DNA of 64,000 nucleotides, taken from Massilia sp. UMI-21 (lineage in GTDB: Bacteria; Pseudomonadota; Gammaproteobacteria; Burkholderiales; Burkholderiaceae_D). The notes under the pieces are model-generated. The model had not been told where the DNA came from, searched no databases, and saw only the letters and a program-made list of their open reading frames with translations. Below are positions 19,253 through 28,559 of the stretch, piece after piece. The stretch is taken from positions 1 through 64,000 of the forward strand of contig CP063848.1 in assembly GCA_015277795.1 (NCBI GenBank), written 5' to 3'. Position 1 is the first letter of the stretch. Every line of letters starts with the position of its first letter. Position numbers and translations under genes: made by a program.

Positions 19253-20932
19253 ATGCTGAAGAACCCCGCCGCCAAATACCGTCCTTTCCCCGCCGTCCAG
19301 CTGCGCGATCGCCAGTGGCCGAGCCGCAGCATCACGCACCCGCCGATCTGGATGAGCACCGACCTGCGTGACGGCAACCAGGCCCTGATCGAGCCGATGA
19401 GCCCGGAGAAGAAGCTGCGTTTCTTCGAGATGCTGGTAAAGATCGGCATCAAGGAAATCGAGGTCGGCTTCCCGTCCGCCTCGCAGACCGATTTCGACTT
19501 CGTGCGCATGCTGGTCGAAGAAAACCGCATCCCGGACGACGTGACCATCATCGTGCTGACCCAGGCGCGCGAGGAACTGATCCGCCGCACGGTGGAATCG
19601 GCGGTCGGCGCCAGGCGCGCCATCGTCCACGTCTACAACTCGGTGGCGCCGGTGTTCCGTCGCGTGGTGTTCGGCATGGGGCAGGACGAGATCGTGCGGA
19701 TCGCCGTCAAGGGTACGCAGCTGATCAAGGAACTGGTGGCGCGGCACCCGCAGACCCAGTGGGGCCTGGAATATTCGCCGGAATCCTTCTCCACCACCGA
19801 GCTCGATTTCTCGAAGCGGATCGTGGACGCCGTGAGCGCCGTGTGGCAGCCCACGCCCGAGAACAAGATGATCGTCAACCTCCCCTCCACCGTGGAAGCG
19901 AGCACGCCCAACGTCTACGCCGACCAGATCGAGTGGATGTGCCGCCACCTGGAACGGCGCGAGGCGCTGGTCGTCAGCGTACACCCGCACAATGACCGCG
20001 GCACCGCCGTGGCGGCGGCCGAGCTGGCCGTGATGGCCGGCGCCGACCGCGTCGAAGGCTGCCTGTTCGGTAATGGCGAACGCACCGGCAACGTCGACCT
20101 GGTGACCCTGGCCATGAACCTGTACACCCAGGGCGTCGACCCGGGCCTGGATTTCTCGGACATCGATGCGGTGCGCCAGCTGGTGGAAGAATGCAACCAG
20201 CTGCCGGTGCACCCGCGCCACCCGTATGCGGGCGACCTGGTCTTTACCGCGTTCTCGGGCTCGCACCAGGACGCCATCAAGAAGGGCTTCGCGGTGCAGC
20301 AGGCGGACACGCTCTGGGAAGTGCCCTACCTGCCGATCGACCCGGCCGACCTGGGACGCAGCTACGACGCCGTGATCCGCGTCAACAGCCAGTCCGGCAA
20401 GGGCGGCATGGCCTATCTGCTGGCGCAGGAATACGGCCTGGAGCTGCCGCGCCGCCTGCAGATCGAGTTCTCGCGCGCGGTGCAGCGCGTGGCCGATGCA
20501 AGCGGCCGCGAGATCGCCGCCGCCGATATCCACGCGCTGTTCTCGCGCGAATACCTGGAGCAGGACACGCCCTGGGAGTACGTGGCGCACCGCATGCTGG
20601 AAGACAGCGCGCACGGCGTGCAGATCGCGCTGGACCTGCGCCACCAGCACCTGCCGCAGGCGCTGGCCGGCAGCGGCAACGGCCCGATCGACGCTTTTGT
20701 CAACGCGCTCGGCCTGGACATTCGCGTGATGGACTACCACGAGCATGCGATCGGCCGCGGCGCCGATGCGCGCGCGGCCTGCTATGTCGAACTGCGCGTG
20801 GGCAGCGGCCAGACCCTGTTCGGCGTCGGCATCGACAGCAATATCCTGACGGCTTCGTTCCGCGCGCTGCTGTCGGCGGTGAACCGGCATATCGCCGTCG
20901 CGGGCAGCGCCGACACGGCCGTCGCCGCCTGA
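19253..20932 (+). CDS. leuA: 2-isopropylmalate synthase (class II)
   Basis: LeuA condenses acetyl-CoA with 2-oxoisovalerate, the first committed step of leucine synthesis. The ATG at 19253 follows AGGAG and gives [17 protein letters not shown], the usual start of the long betaproteobacterial form (559 residues). The HMGL-type TIM barrel carries [15 protein letters not shown] and the metal-binding region [15 protein letters not shown]. The C-terminal regulatory domain (about 430-559) is complete, so leucine feedback inhibition is expected. The upstream region has a TTGACA promoter and two Leu-rich leader ORFs. No other leu genes are adjacent. Confidence 0.96.
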   Translation: MLKNPAAKYRPFPAVQLRDRQWPSRSITHPPIWMSTDLRDGNQALIEPMSPEKKLRFFEMLVKIGIKEIEVGFPSASQTDFDFVRMLVEENRIPDDVTIIVLTQAREELIRRTVESAVGARRAIVHVYNSVAPVFRRVVFGMGQDEIVRIAVKGTQLIKELVARHPQTQWGLEYSPESFSTTELDFSKRIVDAVSAVWQPTPENKMIVNLPSTVEASTPNVYADQIEWMCRHLERREALVVSVHPHNDRGTAVAAAELAVMAGADRVEGCLFGNGERTGNVDLVTLAMNLYTQGVDPGLDFSDIDAVRQLVEECNQLPVHPRHPYAGDLVFTAFSGSHQDAIKKGFAVQQADTLWEVPYLPIDPADLGRSYDAVIRVNSQSGKGGMAYLLAQEYGLELPRRLQIEFSRAVQRVADASGREIAAADIHALFSREYLEQDTPWEYVAHRMLEDSAHGVQIALDLRHQHLPQALAGSGNGPIDAFVNALGLDIRVMDYHEHAIGRGADARAACYVELRVGSGQTLFGVGIDSNILTASFRALLSAVNRHIAVAGSADTAVAA

Positions 20933-21034
20933 GGCCGCCTGGATCAGCGGATAAGTGCTGCGCGCCAACGGCGGGACCACCTGAGAGGACAAGGACTATA
21001 ATCGGCCGCATCGTTATCGCAAGCGTTCGTGCCC

Positions 21035-21694
21035 ATGTCCTACCGTCTCGCCATTTTCGACTTCGACGGCACGCTGGCCGATTCCTTTCCCTTCTTCATC
21101 AGCGTGTTCAACCAGATCGCCGACCGGCACGGTTTCCGGCGCGTGAGTGCGGCGCAGGCGCACGACCTGCGCCACCACGATGCCCGCACGATCATGCGCC
21201 AGGTCGGCATGCCGGCCTGGAAACTGCCGCTGGCCTCGCGCAGCTTCATCGGCCTGATGCGCGACAACGCCGCGAGCATTCCGCTGTTCGACGGCGTCCA
21301 TGAGGCGCTGCAGGGGCTCGACCGGGCCGGCGTGCGGCTGGCGATCGTCTCGTCGAATTCGGAGCAGAACGTGCGGCTGGTGCTGGGCCCGCAACTGAGC
21401 GCCCTGTTCGGCCACTACGAGTGCGGCATGTCGGTGTTCGGCAAGGCCGGGCGCATCCGCAAGGTAGTCAGGCGCGCGGCGGTGCCGGCGGCGCATGCCT
21501 TGTATGTGGGCGACCAGGCGCTGGACGGCGAGGCCGCGCGCCGGGCCGGGGTCGCCTTTGGCGCGGTGAGCTGGGGCTACGCCCCGATCGAGGCCTTGCG
21601 GCGGGTGGCGCCGCTGCCCGATCTCGAGTTCGGCTCGCCGGCCGAGCTGTTGCACATCCTGCACCCGCGCGCCGGGTCTGCGGCTAGCCTTTGA
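21035..21694 (+). CDS. HAD-superfamily hydrolase, phosphoglycolate phosphatase-like
   Basis: A 219-residue phosphatase of the haloacid dehalogenase superfamily. Motif I FDFDGTLADSF (nucleophile first Asp), motif II VSSNS, a lysine in GKAGRIRKV and motif III YVGDQALDGEAAR are all present. The helical cap follows motif I, as in Gph-type enzymes. The substrate is unknown. The ATG at 21035 is preferred over a GTG two codons upstream because it matches family starts (MSYRLAIFDFDG). Its last 11 bp overlap the convergent rtcB gene. Confidence 0.85.
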   Translation: MSYRLAIFDFDGTLADSFPFFISVFNQIADRHGFRRVSAAQAHDLRHHDARTIMRQVGMPAWKLPLASRSFIGLMRDNAASIPLFDGVHEALQGLDRAGVRLAIVSSNSEQNVRLVLGPQLSALFGHYECGMSVFGKAGRIRKVVRRAAVPAAHALYVGDQALDGEAARRAGVAFGAVSWGYAPIEALRRVAPLPDLEFGSPAELLHILHPRAGSAASL

Positions 21695-22937
21695 CGCACA
21701 CCACCTGCTTGAGGGTATGTACGACCTCGACCAGGTCGCGCTGCGCGTGCATGACGGCGTCGATGTCCTTGTAGGCCATCGGGATCTCGTCGATCACGCC
21801 CTCGTCCTTGCGGCATTCCACGCCCCGGGTCGCCCGCTCGGCATCGGCCCTGGTGAAGCGGCGCTTGGCTTCGGTACGGCTCATGACGCGCCCGGCGCCG
21901 TGGCTGCAGCTGTGGAAGCTTTCCGGGTTGCCCTTGCCGCGCACAATAAAACTCTTCGCGCCCATCGAGCCTGGAATGATGCCGAGCTCGCCTTCACGGG
22001 CCGCTACCGCGCCCTTGCGCGTGACGAAGACGTCCTTGCCGAAGTGCTTTTCTTTCTGCACATAGTTGTGGTGGCAATTGACAGCCTCTACGTGGGTTTC
22101 GAAAGCTTGGGGAATGAGCTCGCGCATCGCCCGGATCACGTTGTGCATCATCACTTCGCGGTTGATGCGCGCGAATTTCTGCGCCCAGCCAACCGCCTCC
22201 ACGTAGTCGTCGTAGTGCTCGGTGCCTTCCTCGAGGTAGGCCAGGTCCTGGTCGGGCAGGTTGACCATGTGGCGCCGCATGTCCTGGCGCGCCAGTTCGA
22301 TGAAGTGGGTGCCGATGGCATTGCCGACGCCGCGCGAACCCGAGTGCAGCATCACCCAGACGAAGCCCACCTCGTCCAGGCAGACCTCGACGAAATGGTT
22401 GCCGCTGCCTAGCGTGCCCAGGTGCTTGTAATTGTTGGTGCCGCGCAGCTTCGGGTACTTGCGGCAGATGGCGTCGAACTCGCCCTTGAGTTTCGCCCAG
22501 CCGGCGTCGACCGGCGGCGGCGGGTTGGTCCAGGAGCCGGTGTCGCGGCCCGGATGTTTGCGCGTCCTGGGCGACATCCCGTGCGGCACCGCCTGTTCGA
22601 TGGCGCTGCGCAGGCCGTGCAGGTTGTCGGGCAGGTCACACGCGCGCAGGCTGGTCCTGGCGGCCATCATGCCGCAGCCGATGTCCACGCCGACCGCCGC
22701 GGGAATCACCGCGCCCAGGGTCGGGATCACGCTGCCGATGGTCGAACCCTTGCCGACATGGACGTCCGGCATCACGGCGACGTGGTGGAACACGAAGGGT
22801 AGTTGCGCCAGCTTTTCCAACTGTTCCTTCGCCTCGGGCTCGACCGGGACGCCCTGCGTCCACATCTTGACCGGCTTGCCACCCTGCGGCGAGAGCAACT
22901 CGATGCCCGATGGGGTGTGGGTAAGGTGCTGTTTCAT
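21684..22937 (-). CDS. rtcB: RtcB-family RNA ligase
   Basis: RtcB joins RNA 2',3'-cyclic phosphate (or 3'-phosphate) ends to 5'-OH ends using GTP and Mn2+. The 417-residue protein starts at 22937 (MKQHLTHTPSG). Metal and guanylate residues are present: GVDIGCGMMA (Cys ligand), HLGTLGSGNHFVEVC, MLHSGSRGVGN and HSCSHGAGR, with the guanylated histidine in the last. Neither rtcA nor the regulator rtcR is adjacent, so it is a stand-alone copy probably used in RNA repair. It is convergent with the HAD gene by a short overlap. Confidence 0.94.
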   Translation of the reverse strand: MKQHLTHTPSGIELLSPQGGKPVKMWTQGVPVEPEAKEQLEKLAQLPFVFHHVAVMPDVHVGKGSTIGSVIPTLGAVIPAAVGVDIGCGMMAARTSLRACDLPDNLHGLRSAIEQAVPHGMSPRTRKHPGRDTGSWTNPPPPVDAGWAKLKGEFDAICRKYPKLRGTNNYKHLGTLGSGNHFVEVCLDEVGFVWVMLHSGSRGVGNAIGTHFIELARQDMRRHMVNLPDQDLAYLEEGTEHYDDYVEAVGWAQKFARINREVMMHNVIRAMRELIPQAFETHVEAVNCHHNYVQKEKHFGKDVFVTRKGAVAAREGELGIIPGSMGAKSFIVRGKGNPESFHSCSHGAGRVMSRTEAKRRFTRADAERATRGVECRKDEGVIDEIPMAYKDIDAVMHAQRDLVEVVHTLKQVVCVKG

Positions 22938-23067
22938 GCGACCTATCTTCGCGCAAATCGACAAACGCTGCTGCGCGCGTCGAATCCGCGCACTCCCTGC
23001 CACAGATCAAGGAGTGCTTTAACACAGGCACAAGACTGGAGGATGTTTCAAACAAGAAAGGACGACC

Positions 23068-24120
23068 ATGCGCGCCATCGGCAGCCTGCCCGCACTCCTC
23101 GTGCTTCTGTTCGCACTTCTGCTCGCACCTTCCTGCCCGGCGCAGGAAACGCCGGCATCGTCGGCACGCTTCCTGACCTGGGAAAACGACAGCCCGTTCA
23201 AGACCGACCGCCATTACACCAACGGCATCCAGCTCGTCTCGCGCGACACCGAAGATGCCCGCGGCGAGCTGGCCCGGCGCTGGACCGGCGCTGCCTGCCG
23301 CCTGTTCGGCTGTGACGAGGCCCGCTTCCTGTTCACCCAGCACAGCGTCGGCCAGCTGATGTATACCCCGGCCGACATCACCGTGGCCGCGCCCCAGCCC
23401 TTCGACCGTCCCTGGGCCGGCCTGCTCTACGCCGAGCGCCAGTGGCTGTTCCTGGCGCCGGATGGCGCGTCGCTCACGACCCTGGCGGCCCAGGCCGGCG
23501 TCACCGGGCGGCTGTCGCTGGCCGAACCGGCGCAGAAACTGTTCCACCGCGTCTTCGACCGCCCCCGGCCGCAGGGCTGGGACAAGCAGGTCGGCAATAC
23601 GCTGGCGGTGCTGGTGTCGGCCGAACGGCGCTCGGCCTGGCCGTTCCTGTCCGGCGAACTGGCCGGCGACGTGCGGCTGCACACCGCCGGCCACTGGCGT
23701 CTTGCCGTGGGCAGCATCATGAGCTATGCCGCCGCCGGCGTGAGCGTCACGATCGGCAAGAACCTGCCGCTGGTGGCGCCGGCGCCGCCGGGCATCGTCC
23801 ACCGCGTGGGGCCCGTGGACAGCGCCTGCATGTGGCATTGGGTCCAGTGCACGCTGGTACTGGGCGCGGAAGCGCGCGGCATGGCCTACAACCTGTTCCT
23901 CGAAGGCCGGCCATGGAGGGACGACCCGGGCGTGACGCCGCGGCGCTGGGTGGGCGAGCTGAGCGCCGGACTGAGGCTGGACTTTCCCGGTACGCGCGGG
24001 CGCGAACACGGGCCCTGGTTCGTGCAGCTGCGCGCCACCCGCCGCAGCGCCGAGTTCCGGGCGCCGGTTCCGGTACCCCGGCACACCATCGGCGCGCTGA
24101 CGCTGGGCACGGAATTCTGA
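23068..24120 (+). CDS. LpxR-like outer-membrane lipid A deacylase
   Basis: A 350-residue exported protein (signal peptide about 1-27) of the LpxR/DUF2219 family, beta-barrel enzymes that remove the 3' acyloxyacyl group of lipid A. The family start ENDSPFKTDRHYTNGIQL carries the conserved Asn-Asp and YTNG. FTQHSVGQLMYTP supplies the expected His-x-x-Gly-Gln block, and RPWAGLLYAE also fits. The C-terminus ends in Phe (LTLGTEF), the outer-membrane sorting signal. It would remodel LPS and lower endotoxic potential. Activity is inferred from family, as LpxR homologues are diverse. Confidence 0.8.
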   Translation: MRAIGSLPALLVLLFALLLAPSCPAQETPASSARFLTWENDSPFKTDRHYTNGIQLVSRDTEDARGELARRWTGAACRLFGCDEARFLFTQHSVGQLMYTPADITVAAPQPFDRPWAGLLYAERQWLFLAPDGASLTTLAAQAGVTGRLSLAEPAQKLFHRVFDRPRPQGWDKQVGNTLAVLVSAERRSAWPFLSGELAGDVRLHTAGHWRLAVGSIMSYAAAGVSVTIGKNLPLVAPAPPGIVHRVGPVDSACMWHWVQCTLVLGAEARGMAYNLFLEGRPWRDDPGVTPRRWVGELSAGLRLDFPGTRGREHGPWFVQLRATRRSAEFRAPVPVPRHTIGALTLGTEF

Positions 24121-24206
24121 TGCCCTGCCGCGGTTGCGTCGGCACCATGGCCCTTCTATACTCCATCAGACGATGCACTCATGCATCAATTGACCACGGA
24201 ACCGCC

Positions 24207-24629
24207 ATGCGCAAGCCCATCTCCCTGCTCACCCCACTGCTCGCCTCCCTGCTGCTGACGGGCTGCGTCAACGACTCGGCCAGCTACCAGATCGAGGGCA
24301 ACGATCATGCGTTGACGCTGCGTGTGGTGCAGGATTATTTCTGGAGCAAGCATGCGACGCTGCGGCTGACCGCCGCCCGGCTGCCGGACTGCCAGCGCCA
24401 GATGGCGCTGGGCGAAGTGTCCCTGTCGGGTCTGGAGATCGAATTGTTCGCGAGCGGTCCCGACGTGTACACGCTGCGCGCGGGAGAGGATGTCTGGCAG
24501 GTCGACGCCCGCTCGTGTACCGAACTGGAAGCGCCGGCAGCGGACGCCGTTACCGGCGAGGCACTGGGCAGCTTCCACCTCGACGAGCGCGACAAGCTGG
24601 TATTCGCGCCGGCGTCCGACCAGCAGTAA
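24207..24629 (+). CDS. Small predicted lipoprotein, function unknown
   Basis: A 140-residue protein with lipobox LLTGC (Cys20) after a short hydrophobic signal. The mature part is acidic and beta-rich (NDHALTLRVVQDYFWSKHATLRL, CQRQMALGEVSLSG, YTLRAGEDVWQVDARSC) with two cysteines that may pair. I do not recognise a named family. It lies 86 bp after the LpxR-like gene on the same strand. Confidence 0.7.
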   Translation: MRKPISLLTPLLASLLLTGCVNDSASYQIEGNDHALTLRVVQDYFWSKHATLRLTAARLPDCQRQMALGEVSLSGLEIELFASGPDVYTLRAGEDVWQVDARSCTELEAPAADAVTGEALGSFHLDERDKLVFAPASDQQ

Positions 24630-24645
24630 AACGGCCAGGGACACC

Positions 24646-24693
24646 GTATAACCGCGCGTATAACCGCGCGTAGAACCGTGCGTAGAACAGCGC
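24646..24693. repeat. Four tandem 12-bp repeats
   Basis: Four adjacent copies of GTATAACCGCGC occur: two exact, then GTAGAACCGTGC and GTAGAACAGCGC. They lie 16 bp after a lipoprotein gene and before the convergent PAP2 gene, in a 180-bp spacer that otherwise shows nothing. Confidence 0.7.
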
Positions 24694-24810
24694 AGGACAG
24701 CGCGACCGGCCAGGAGCCCGTCCACGCTTCCTGCGTGCGTTGGATCCCCTCGCACCGACGCAGGCCGCGACCGGTGCCTTGCCGGCCGCGCTGACCTGCC
24801 CGGACGCCGA

Positions 24811-25416
24811 TCAGGGGCGCAGCCAGCCGCGCCCGATCGGCACCGCCAGCACCCGGCGGTATACCTTTTCCGTCGCCGGCAGCAACTGGGCGCAGGCCGT
24901 CCGCAGCGCCGGCGTATGGGCCAGCAATGCCATCGCCGCCGACATGGCGAGCGCGCCGGCCATGTCCTTGGGCCAGTGCACGCCCAGGTAGACGCGCGAC
25001 CAGGCCACCACCAACGCCAGCGGCAAGAGCAGCCATCCGATGCGGCGCGCTTCCTGCACCCGGCTGAAGGCCAGCACCAGGGACACCGAGAAGATGCTGG
25101 TAGCGTGGTCGCTCGGGAACGAACTGTCCGGATCATGCAGCAGGAAGGTCTGGCCGACGTCGAGCACGAAGGGTCGCGGGCTGTACCAGAAATGGCCGAT
25201 CAGGGCGTTCAGGGTGAGCGCACAGACCGCGGCAATGAAGGCGCGCAGCGCGACCTCGCGTGCCGCGCCGCCGCCGAGCCACAGCATGACGAGCGACATC
25301 GGCACAAGAAAAATCAGCCACTGTGCGGCGAACACGGCGCCCATCAATTGCCAGCCGGTCAGTCCGGCGTGGGCGTTGAGGGCGGAAAACAGGATAAGGT
25401 TGACATGCTCGAACAT
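24811..25416 (-). CDS. PAP2-family phosphatase, undecaprenyl-diphosphatase-like
   Basis: A 201-residue membrane protein with about five to six hydrophobic segments. It has the acid phosphatase signature split over loops: YSPRPF, PSDHATSI (PSGH with Asp for Gly) and SRVYLGVHWPKD containing the catalytic His and Asp. PSDH-type members include BcrC/YbjG, which dephosphorylate undecaprenyl diphosphate to recycle the peptidoglycan lipid carrier. No partner genes adjoin, so the exact lipid substrate is inferred. Confidence 0.82.
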   Translation of the reverse strand: MFEHVNLILFSALNAHAGLTGWQLMGAVFAAQWLIFLVPMSLVMLWLGGGAAREVALRAFIAAVCALTLNALIGHFWYSPRPFVLDVGQTFLLHDPDSSFPSDHATSIFSVSLVLAFSRVQEARRIGWLLLPLALVVAWSRVYLGVHWPKDMAGALAMSAAMALLAHTPALRTACAQLLPATEKVYRRVLAVPIGRGWLRP

Positions 25417-25541
25417 GGTGCCGGCTCAAAGATAAAAAACTGACAATTTTTTTAGCTTAGCCGAGCTCGGCTGCCACACGTTTAGAGAAATGCAACAGAT
25501 TGTGACAAACGCGTGAATATTCTGCGCGCGACTGCCGCAGC

Positions 25542-25865
25542 TCAACGACGATGGAGCAGGCGTCGCAACTGGGTCAGCTCCACCTCGCGCCCTGTTTTGT
25601 CGAGTGCGCTCTCGAGCAGGGTGCGGTCACCGTCGCGCAGCATCGTCCACTGGGTGAAATACTCGTGCACGGTACGCCAGGGCGGAAAGCCCGGCGGCAT
25701 GCTGCGCCAGGTGGCGCCGGTGTGGAGAAAGTACAGGACGGCGCAGAACACGTCGTACAGGTCGTGCTTGCGCGGGCGGGTCTTGCGGCGCGCTGCTTCC
25801 AGCAGCCCACGCACGGGCTCGAACTGCTCACGAGAAATGTCGCTGGGATAGGCCGGACGATCCAT
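25542..25865 (-). CDS. IS5-family transposase N-terminal part (DUF4096), stand-alone fragment
   Basis: A 107-residue ORF matching only the N-terminal DUF4096 region of IS5-group transposases (YPSDISREQFEPVRGLLE, GATWRSMPPGFPPWRTVHEYF). The DDE catalytic domain that should follow (a second ORF or frame) is absent downstream; the next 125 bp lead to the PAP2 gene. GGAGGG precedes the start, and a small hairpin (CTCCAA/TTGGAG, 25873-25890) lies just upstream. It is either the remnant of an IS or a retained stand-alone protein. No terminal repeats or target duplication could be found. Confidence 0.65.
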   Translation of the reverse strand: MDRPAYPSDISREQFEPVRGLLEAARRKTRPRKHDLYDVFCAVLYFLHTGATWRSMPPGFPPWRTVHEYFTQWTMLRDGDRTLLESALDKTGREVELTQLRRLLHRR

Positions 25866-25951
25866 GGCGCGCCCTCCAAAATAACTTGGAGGCGGCGATC
25901 CGGAACAGGTTCCAAGACGGCCTCAACCACAGGCCGCCCGGAAGCGGGTTT

Positions 25952-26518
25952 TCAGTCGCGGGCGAGCGCCAGGAACTCGGTGCGCAGCGCCAGGTTCGGC
26001 TGCAGTTCGCCCAGCATGGCGGAGGTGATGGTTTCCTCGCCGATGGCGCGGATGCCGCGGCTTTCCATGCACAGATGGCGGCACTTGACGACCACACCCA
26101 CCGCCTTCGGTTCCAGTACTTGCATCAGCGCATTGGCGATCTGGATCGTCATGCGCTCCTGCACCTGCAGGCGCTTGGAAAAGATGTCGACCAGGCGGGT
26201 CAGTTTCGACAGGCCGACGATCTTCCCGTTCGGCAGGTAGCCGACGGTGGCCTTGCCGAAGAAGGGCGCCAGGTGATGCTCGCAATGGCTGTAAACCGGA
26301 ATGTTGCGCACCACGATGAGTTCGTTGTATTGCTCGGCGCCGTCCTCGAAAGCCTTGAGTACTTCGACCGGATCCTGGTCATAGCCCGAAGTCCAGTGTT
26401 TCCAGGCCTTCGCCACGCGCTGCGGCGTTTCCTGCAGGCCCGGGCGGTCAGGATCCTCGCCCAGGCTGGTCAGCAAACGGCGCCAGTCGTGTTCGGTGAA
26501 AGCTTCTTTGTCAGACAT
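25952..26518 (-). CDS. folE: GTP cyclohydrolase I
   Basis: FolE converts GTP to 7,8-dihydroneopterin triphosphate, the first step of folate (and pterin) synthesis. The start at 26518 (MSDKEAFTEHDW) gives 188 residues. Zinc and active-site residues are visible: HCEHHLAPFFGKATVGYLP, then the motif SKLTRLVDIFSKRLQVQER and CRHLCMESRGI (second Cys ligand). It is monocistronic and divergent from the membrane protein gene at 26665. Confidence 0.96.
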   Translation of the reverse strand: MSDKEAFTEHDWRRLLTSLGEDPDRPGLQETPQRVAKAWKHWTSGYDQDPVEVLKAFEDGAEQYNELIVVRNIPVYSHCEHHLAPFFGKATVGYLPNGKIVGLSKLTRLVDIFSKRLQVQERMTIQIANALMQVLEPKAVGVVVKCRHLCMESRGIRAIGEETITSAMLGELQPNLALRTEFLALARD

Positions 26519-26664
26519 GGTGAACCCTACGAAAATCGATTGCCGCAAGTATATAGAAAATGCGCGATGGGGTCTGGGCGCTGCCAATTTGTTGAGCAAA
26601 AACAATGTGTCTACGCAACAGCGCGGGTAGCGTGGACAGTGGTTTTTCGACCTGGGAGATCGCC

Positions 26665-27531
26665 ATGTTCGGCAGCACCGTCCTCGAAGTCGCCATCGGT
26701 TTGACGTTTTGTTATGGCACCCTGGCGCTGGTCGTCAGTAGCCTGCAGGAAGCGCTGGCGGCGGCCTTCAGCCTGCGCGCCAACATGCTGCTCGACGCCA
26801 TCAAGCGCATGCTGGACGATCCGCGCTGCGAGGCGCTGGCGCAGAGCCTGTACGATCACCCGCTGGTCAATCCGCACGGCAGCAGCAAGGAACGGCGCGC
26901 GCTGTCCGGCAAGCCTCTCGTGGCCCGACCATCCTACATCGAACCCGCACACTTCGCGATCGCCCTGCTCGATTCGCTGCGCAGCAACCCGGCCATTCCG
27001 CTGCAGGCGGCGATCGAAGCCCTGCCCGACGAGCAGCTCAGGCGCGTGCTGCTGGCCCTGTACCGCCAGTCCAGCGGCGACCTGCAGCGCTTCCAGGACG
27101 GCATCGCCGGCTGGTTCAATAGCGCGATGGAACGCCTGTCCGGCATCTACAAGCGGCGCCAGCTCCTGATTTCCTTCCTGCTGGCCCTGCTGCTCACCAT
27201 CCTGCTCAACATCGATAGCATCCATCTGTTCCAGACCCTGTGGCAGAACCCGGCCCTGGCGGCGCAGATCAAGGCGGCCCCGGCCGCGCTGGACGCCGAG
27301 GCCCTGCGCCAGCTATGGGCAATGCCGATCGGCTGGAGCAGCTTTCCGCCGCAGCTGGACAGCGCATTCGCGCTGCAGGCGGCCGGCTGGCTGATCACCG
27401 CCGGCACCACCCTGTTCGGCGCCCCGTTCTGGTTCGACCTGCTGCAGCGCGCCGTCCAGCTGCGCAGCACCGGCGCCAAGCCCCAGGCCGCGGTACGCCA
27501 CACGCCGGAGAGCGCGCCGGCGCAGTCCTGA
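26665..27531 (+). CDS. Membrane protein of unknown function
   Basis: A 288-residue protein starting at 26665 (MFGSTVLEVAIGL), where GGGAG lies 5-9 bases upstream. A hydrophobic segment at about 1-25 anchors the N-terminus. A long cytosolic region (about 30-175, helical, with IEALPDEQLRRVLLALYRQ) is followed by RRQLLISFLLALLLTILLN (TM2) and a third hydrophobic segment near 240-265 (AGWLITAGTTLFGAPFWF). I do not recognise a named domain. It is divergent from folE and convergent with nudC, whose stop codon is 2 bp away. Confidence 0.7.
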   Translation: MFGSTVLEVAIGLTFCYGTLALVVSSLQEALAAAFSLRANMLLDAIKRMLDDPRCEALAQSLYDHPLVNPHGSSKERRALSGKPLVARPSYIEPAHFAIALLDSLRSNPAIPLQAAIEALPDEQLRRVLLALYRQSSGDLQRFQDGIAGWFNSAMERLSGIYKRRQLLISFLLALLLTILLNIDSIHLFQTLWQNPALAAQIKAAPAALDAEALRQLWAMPIGWSSFPPQLDSAFALQAAGWLITAGTTLFGAPFWFDLLQRAVQLRSTGAKPQAAVRHTPESAPAQS

Positions 27532-27533
27532 AC

Positions 27534-28355
27534 CTAACGGTGCGGCGGGCGGTGGGCGTCCACCAGCACGCTCGACACTGACATGTGCGGCACCCGTTCG
27601 GGCCACTCGTCATCCGGCCCGAACCAGCGCGCTTCGGCAATCTCCGACGCGTCCACCCGGATCTCGCCATCCAGGTAGTCGGCCGTGAAGGCCAGCATCA
27701 GCGAATGCGGGAAAGGCCAGGACTGGCTCGCGAAATAGCGCAGGTTCCGCACCCGCAGCCCCACCTCTTCGTACACCTCGCGGTGGATCGCTTCTTCCAC
27801 CGACTCGCCCGCCTCCAGGAACCCGGCCAGCGGCACGAAACGCTTGACGGCGGAGGCCACGTGCATCGCCAGCAGTACGCTGTCGCCCTTCTTGATCAGC
27901 ACCATCATGGCCGGCGAGATACGCGGGTAGGCCATGTGGCCGCACTGCACGCATTTGTAGCAGCGCTCGCCGGCCGCCAGCACGGTGCCGCTGCCGCAGG
28001 CGCCGCAGAAGCGGTGGGTGCGCGCCCATTCAGCGACCTGGGCGGCGCGCGCCGCCAGGCCCAGCAGCTCCTCGTCCATCTCCGCGAACAGCGAACGCAG
28101 GCCGCGCAGGGCATAGCCCGGCGGCAGCACGGGTTCGGCGTCGAACCAGCCGGCCTCGCAATAGCGCTCGCCATGCAGGCCGAGCGGCTGCAGGCGGGCC
28201 CGGTCGACCGCCAGGCGCTCGAGCGTGGCGGCATCGGGCAGCGCCAGGTCGTGCTCGCGCACCAGCAGACGGCCGTCGTGGAACAGGAAGCTGCGGGGTG
28301 CGGGATCGGGACGGGGCGCGAACAGCGGGGTGAAGGTGGAAGGTGTCTGGAGCAT
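27534..28355 (-). CDS. nudC: NAD(H) diphosphatase / RNA decapping enzyme NudC
   Basis: NudC hydrolyses NADH to NMNH and AMP and removes NAD caps from RNA 5' ends. The 273-residue protein has the four-cysteine zinc ribbon (FCGACGSG and CYKCVQCGH) before the Nudix domain. The Nudix box is GFLEAGESVEEAIHREVYEE with the catalytic glutamates. The subfamily marker SQSWPFPHSLM follows it. It lies end to end with the membrane protein gene. Confidence 0.94.
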   Translation of the reverse strand: MLQTPSTFTPLFAPRPDPAPRSFLFHDGRLLVREHDLALPDAATLERLAVDRARLQPLGLHGERYCEAGWFDAEPVLPPGYALRGLRSLFAEMDEELLGLAARAAQVAEWARTHRFCGACGSGTVLAAGERCYKCVQCGHMAYPRISPAMMVLIKKGDSVLLAMHVASAVKRFVPLAGFLEAGESVEEAIHREVYEEVGLRVRNLRYFASQSWPFPHSLMLAFTADYLDGEIRVDASEIAEARWFGPDDEWPERVPHMSVSSVLVDAHRPPHR

Positions 28356-28559
28356 GTTCAGGTATGGGCAGGCGGGACGATGCCCCGATCATACCGCCTT
28401 TCCCGACGCCATTCTTCCACCCGCATTAAGGATGCCCCGCGCGCGTTTCCGCACTCCGCCCGCGGCGTGCGGATTCTCGCCAACGGCGTGAACTAATCGC
28501 TGCTCATCAGGCTCCAAGTTGGGCCCTTTTGCTGCTTCAGACGGATACCAGGAGAAGAC

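Noticed and set aside
24646..24693. CRISPR array
   Set aside because: The repeats are contiguous 12-mers without spacers, and no cas gene is in the window.
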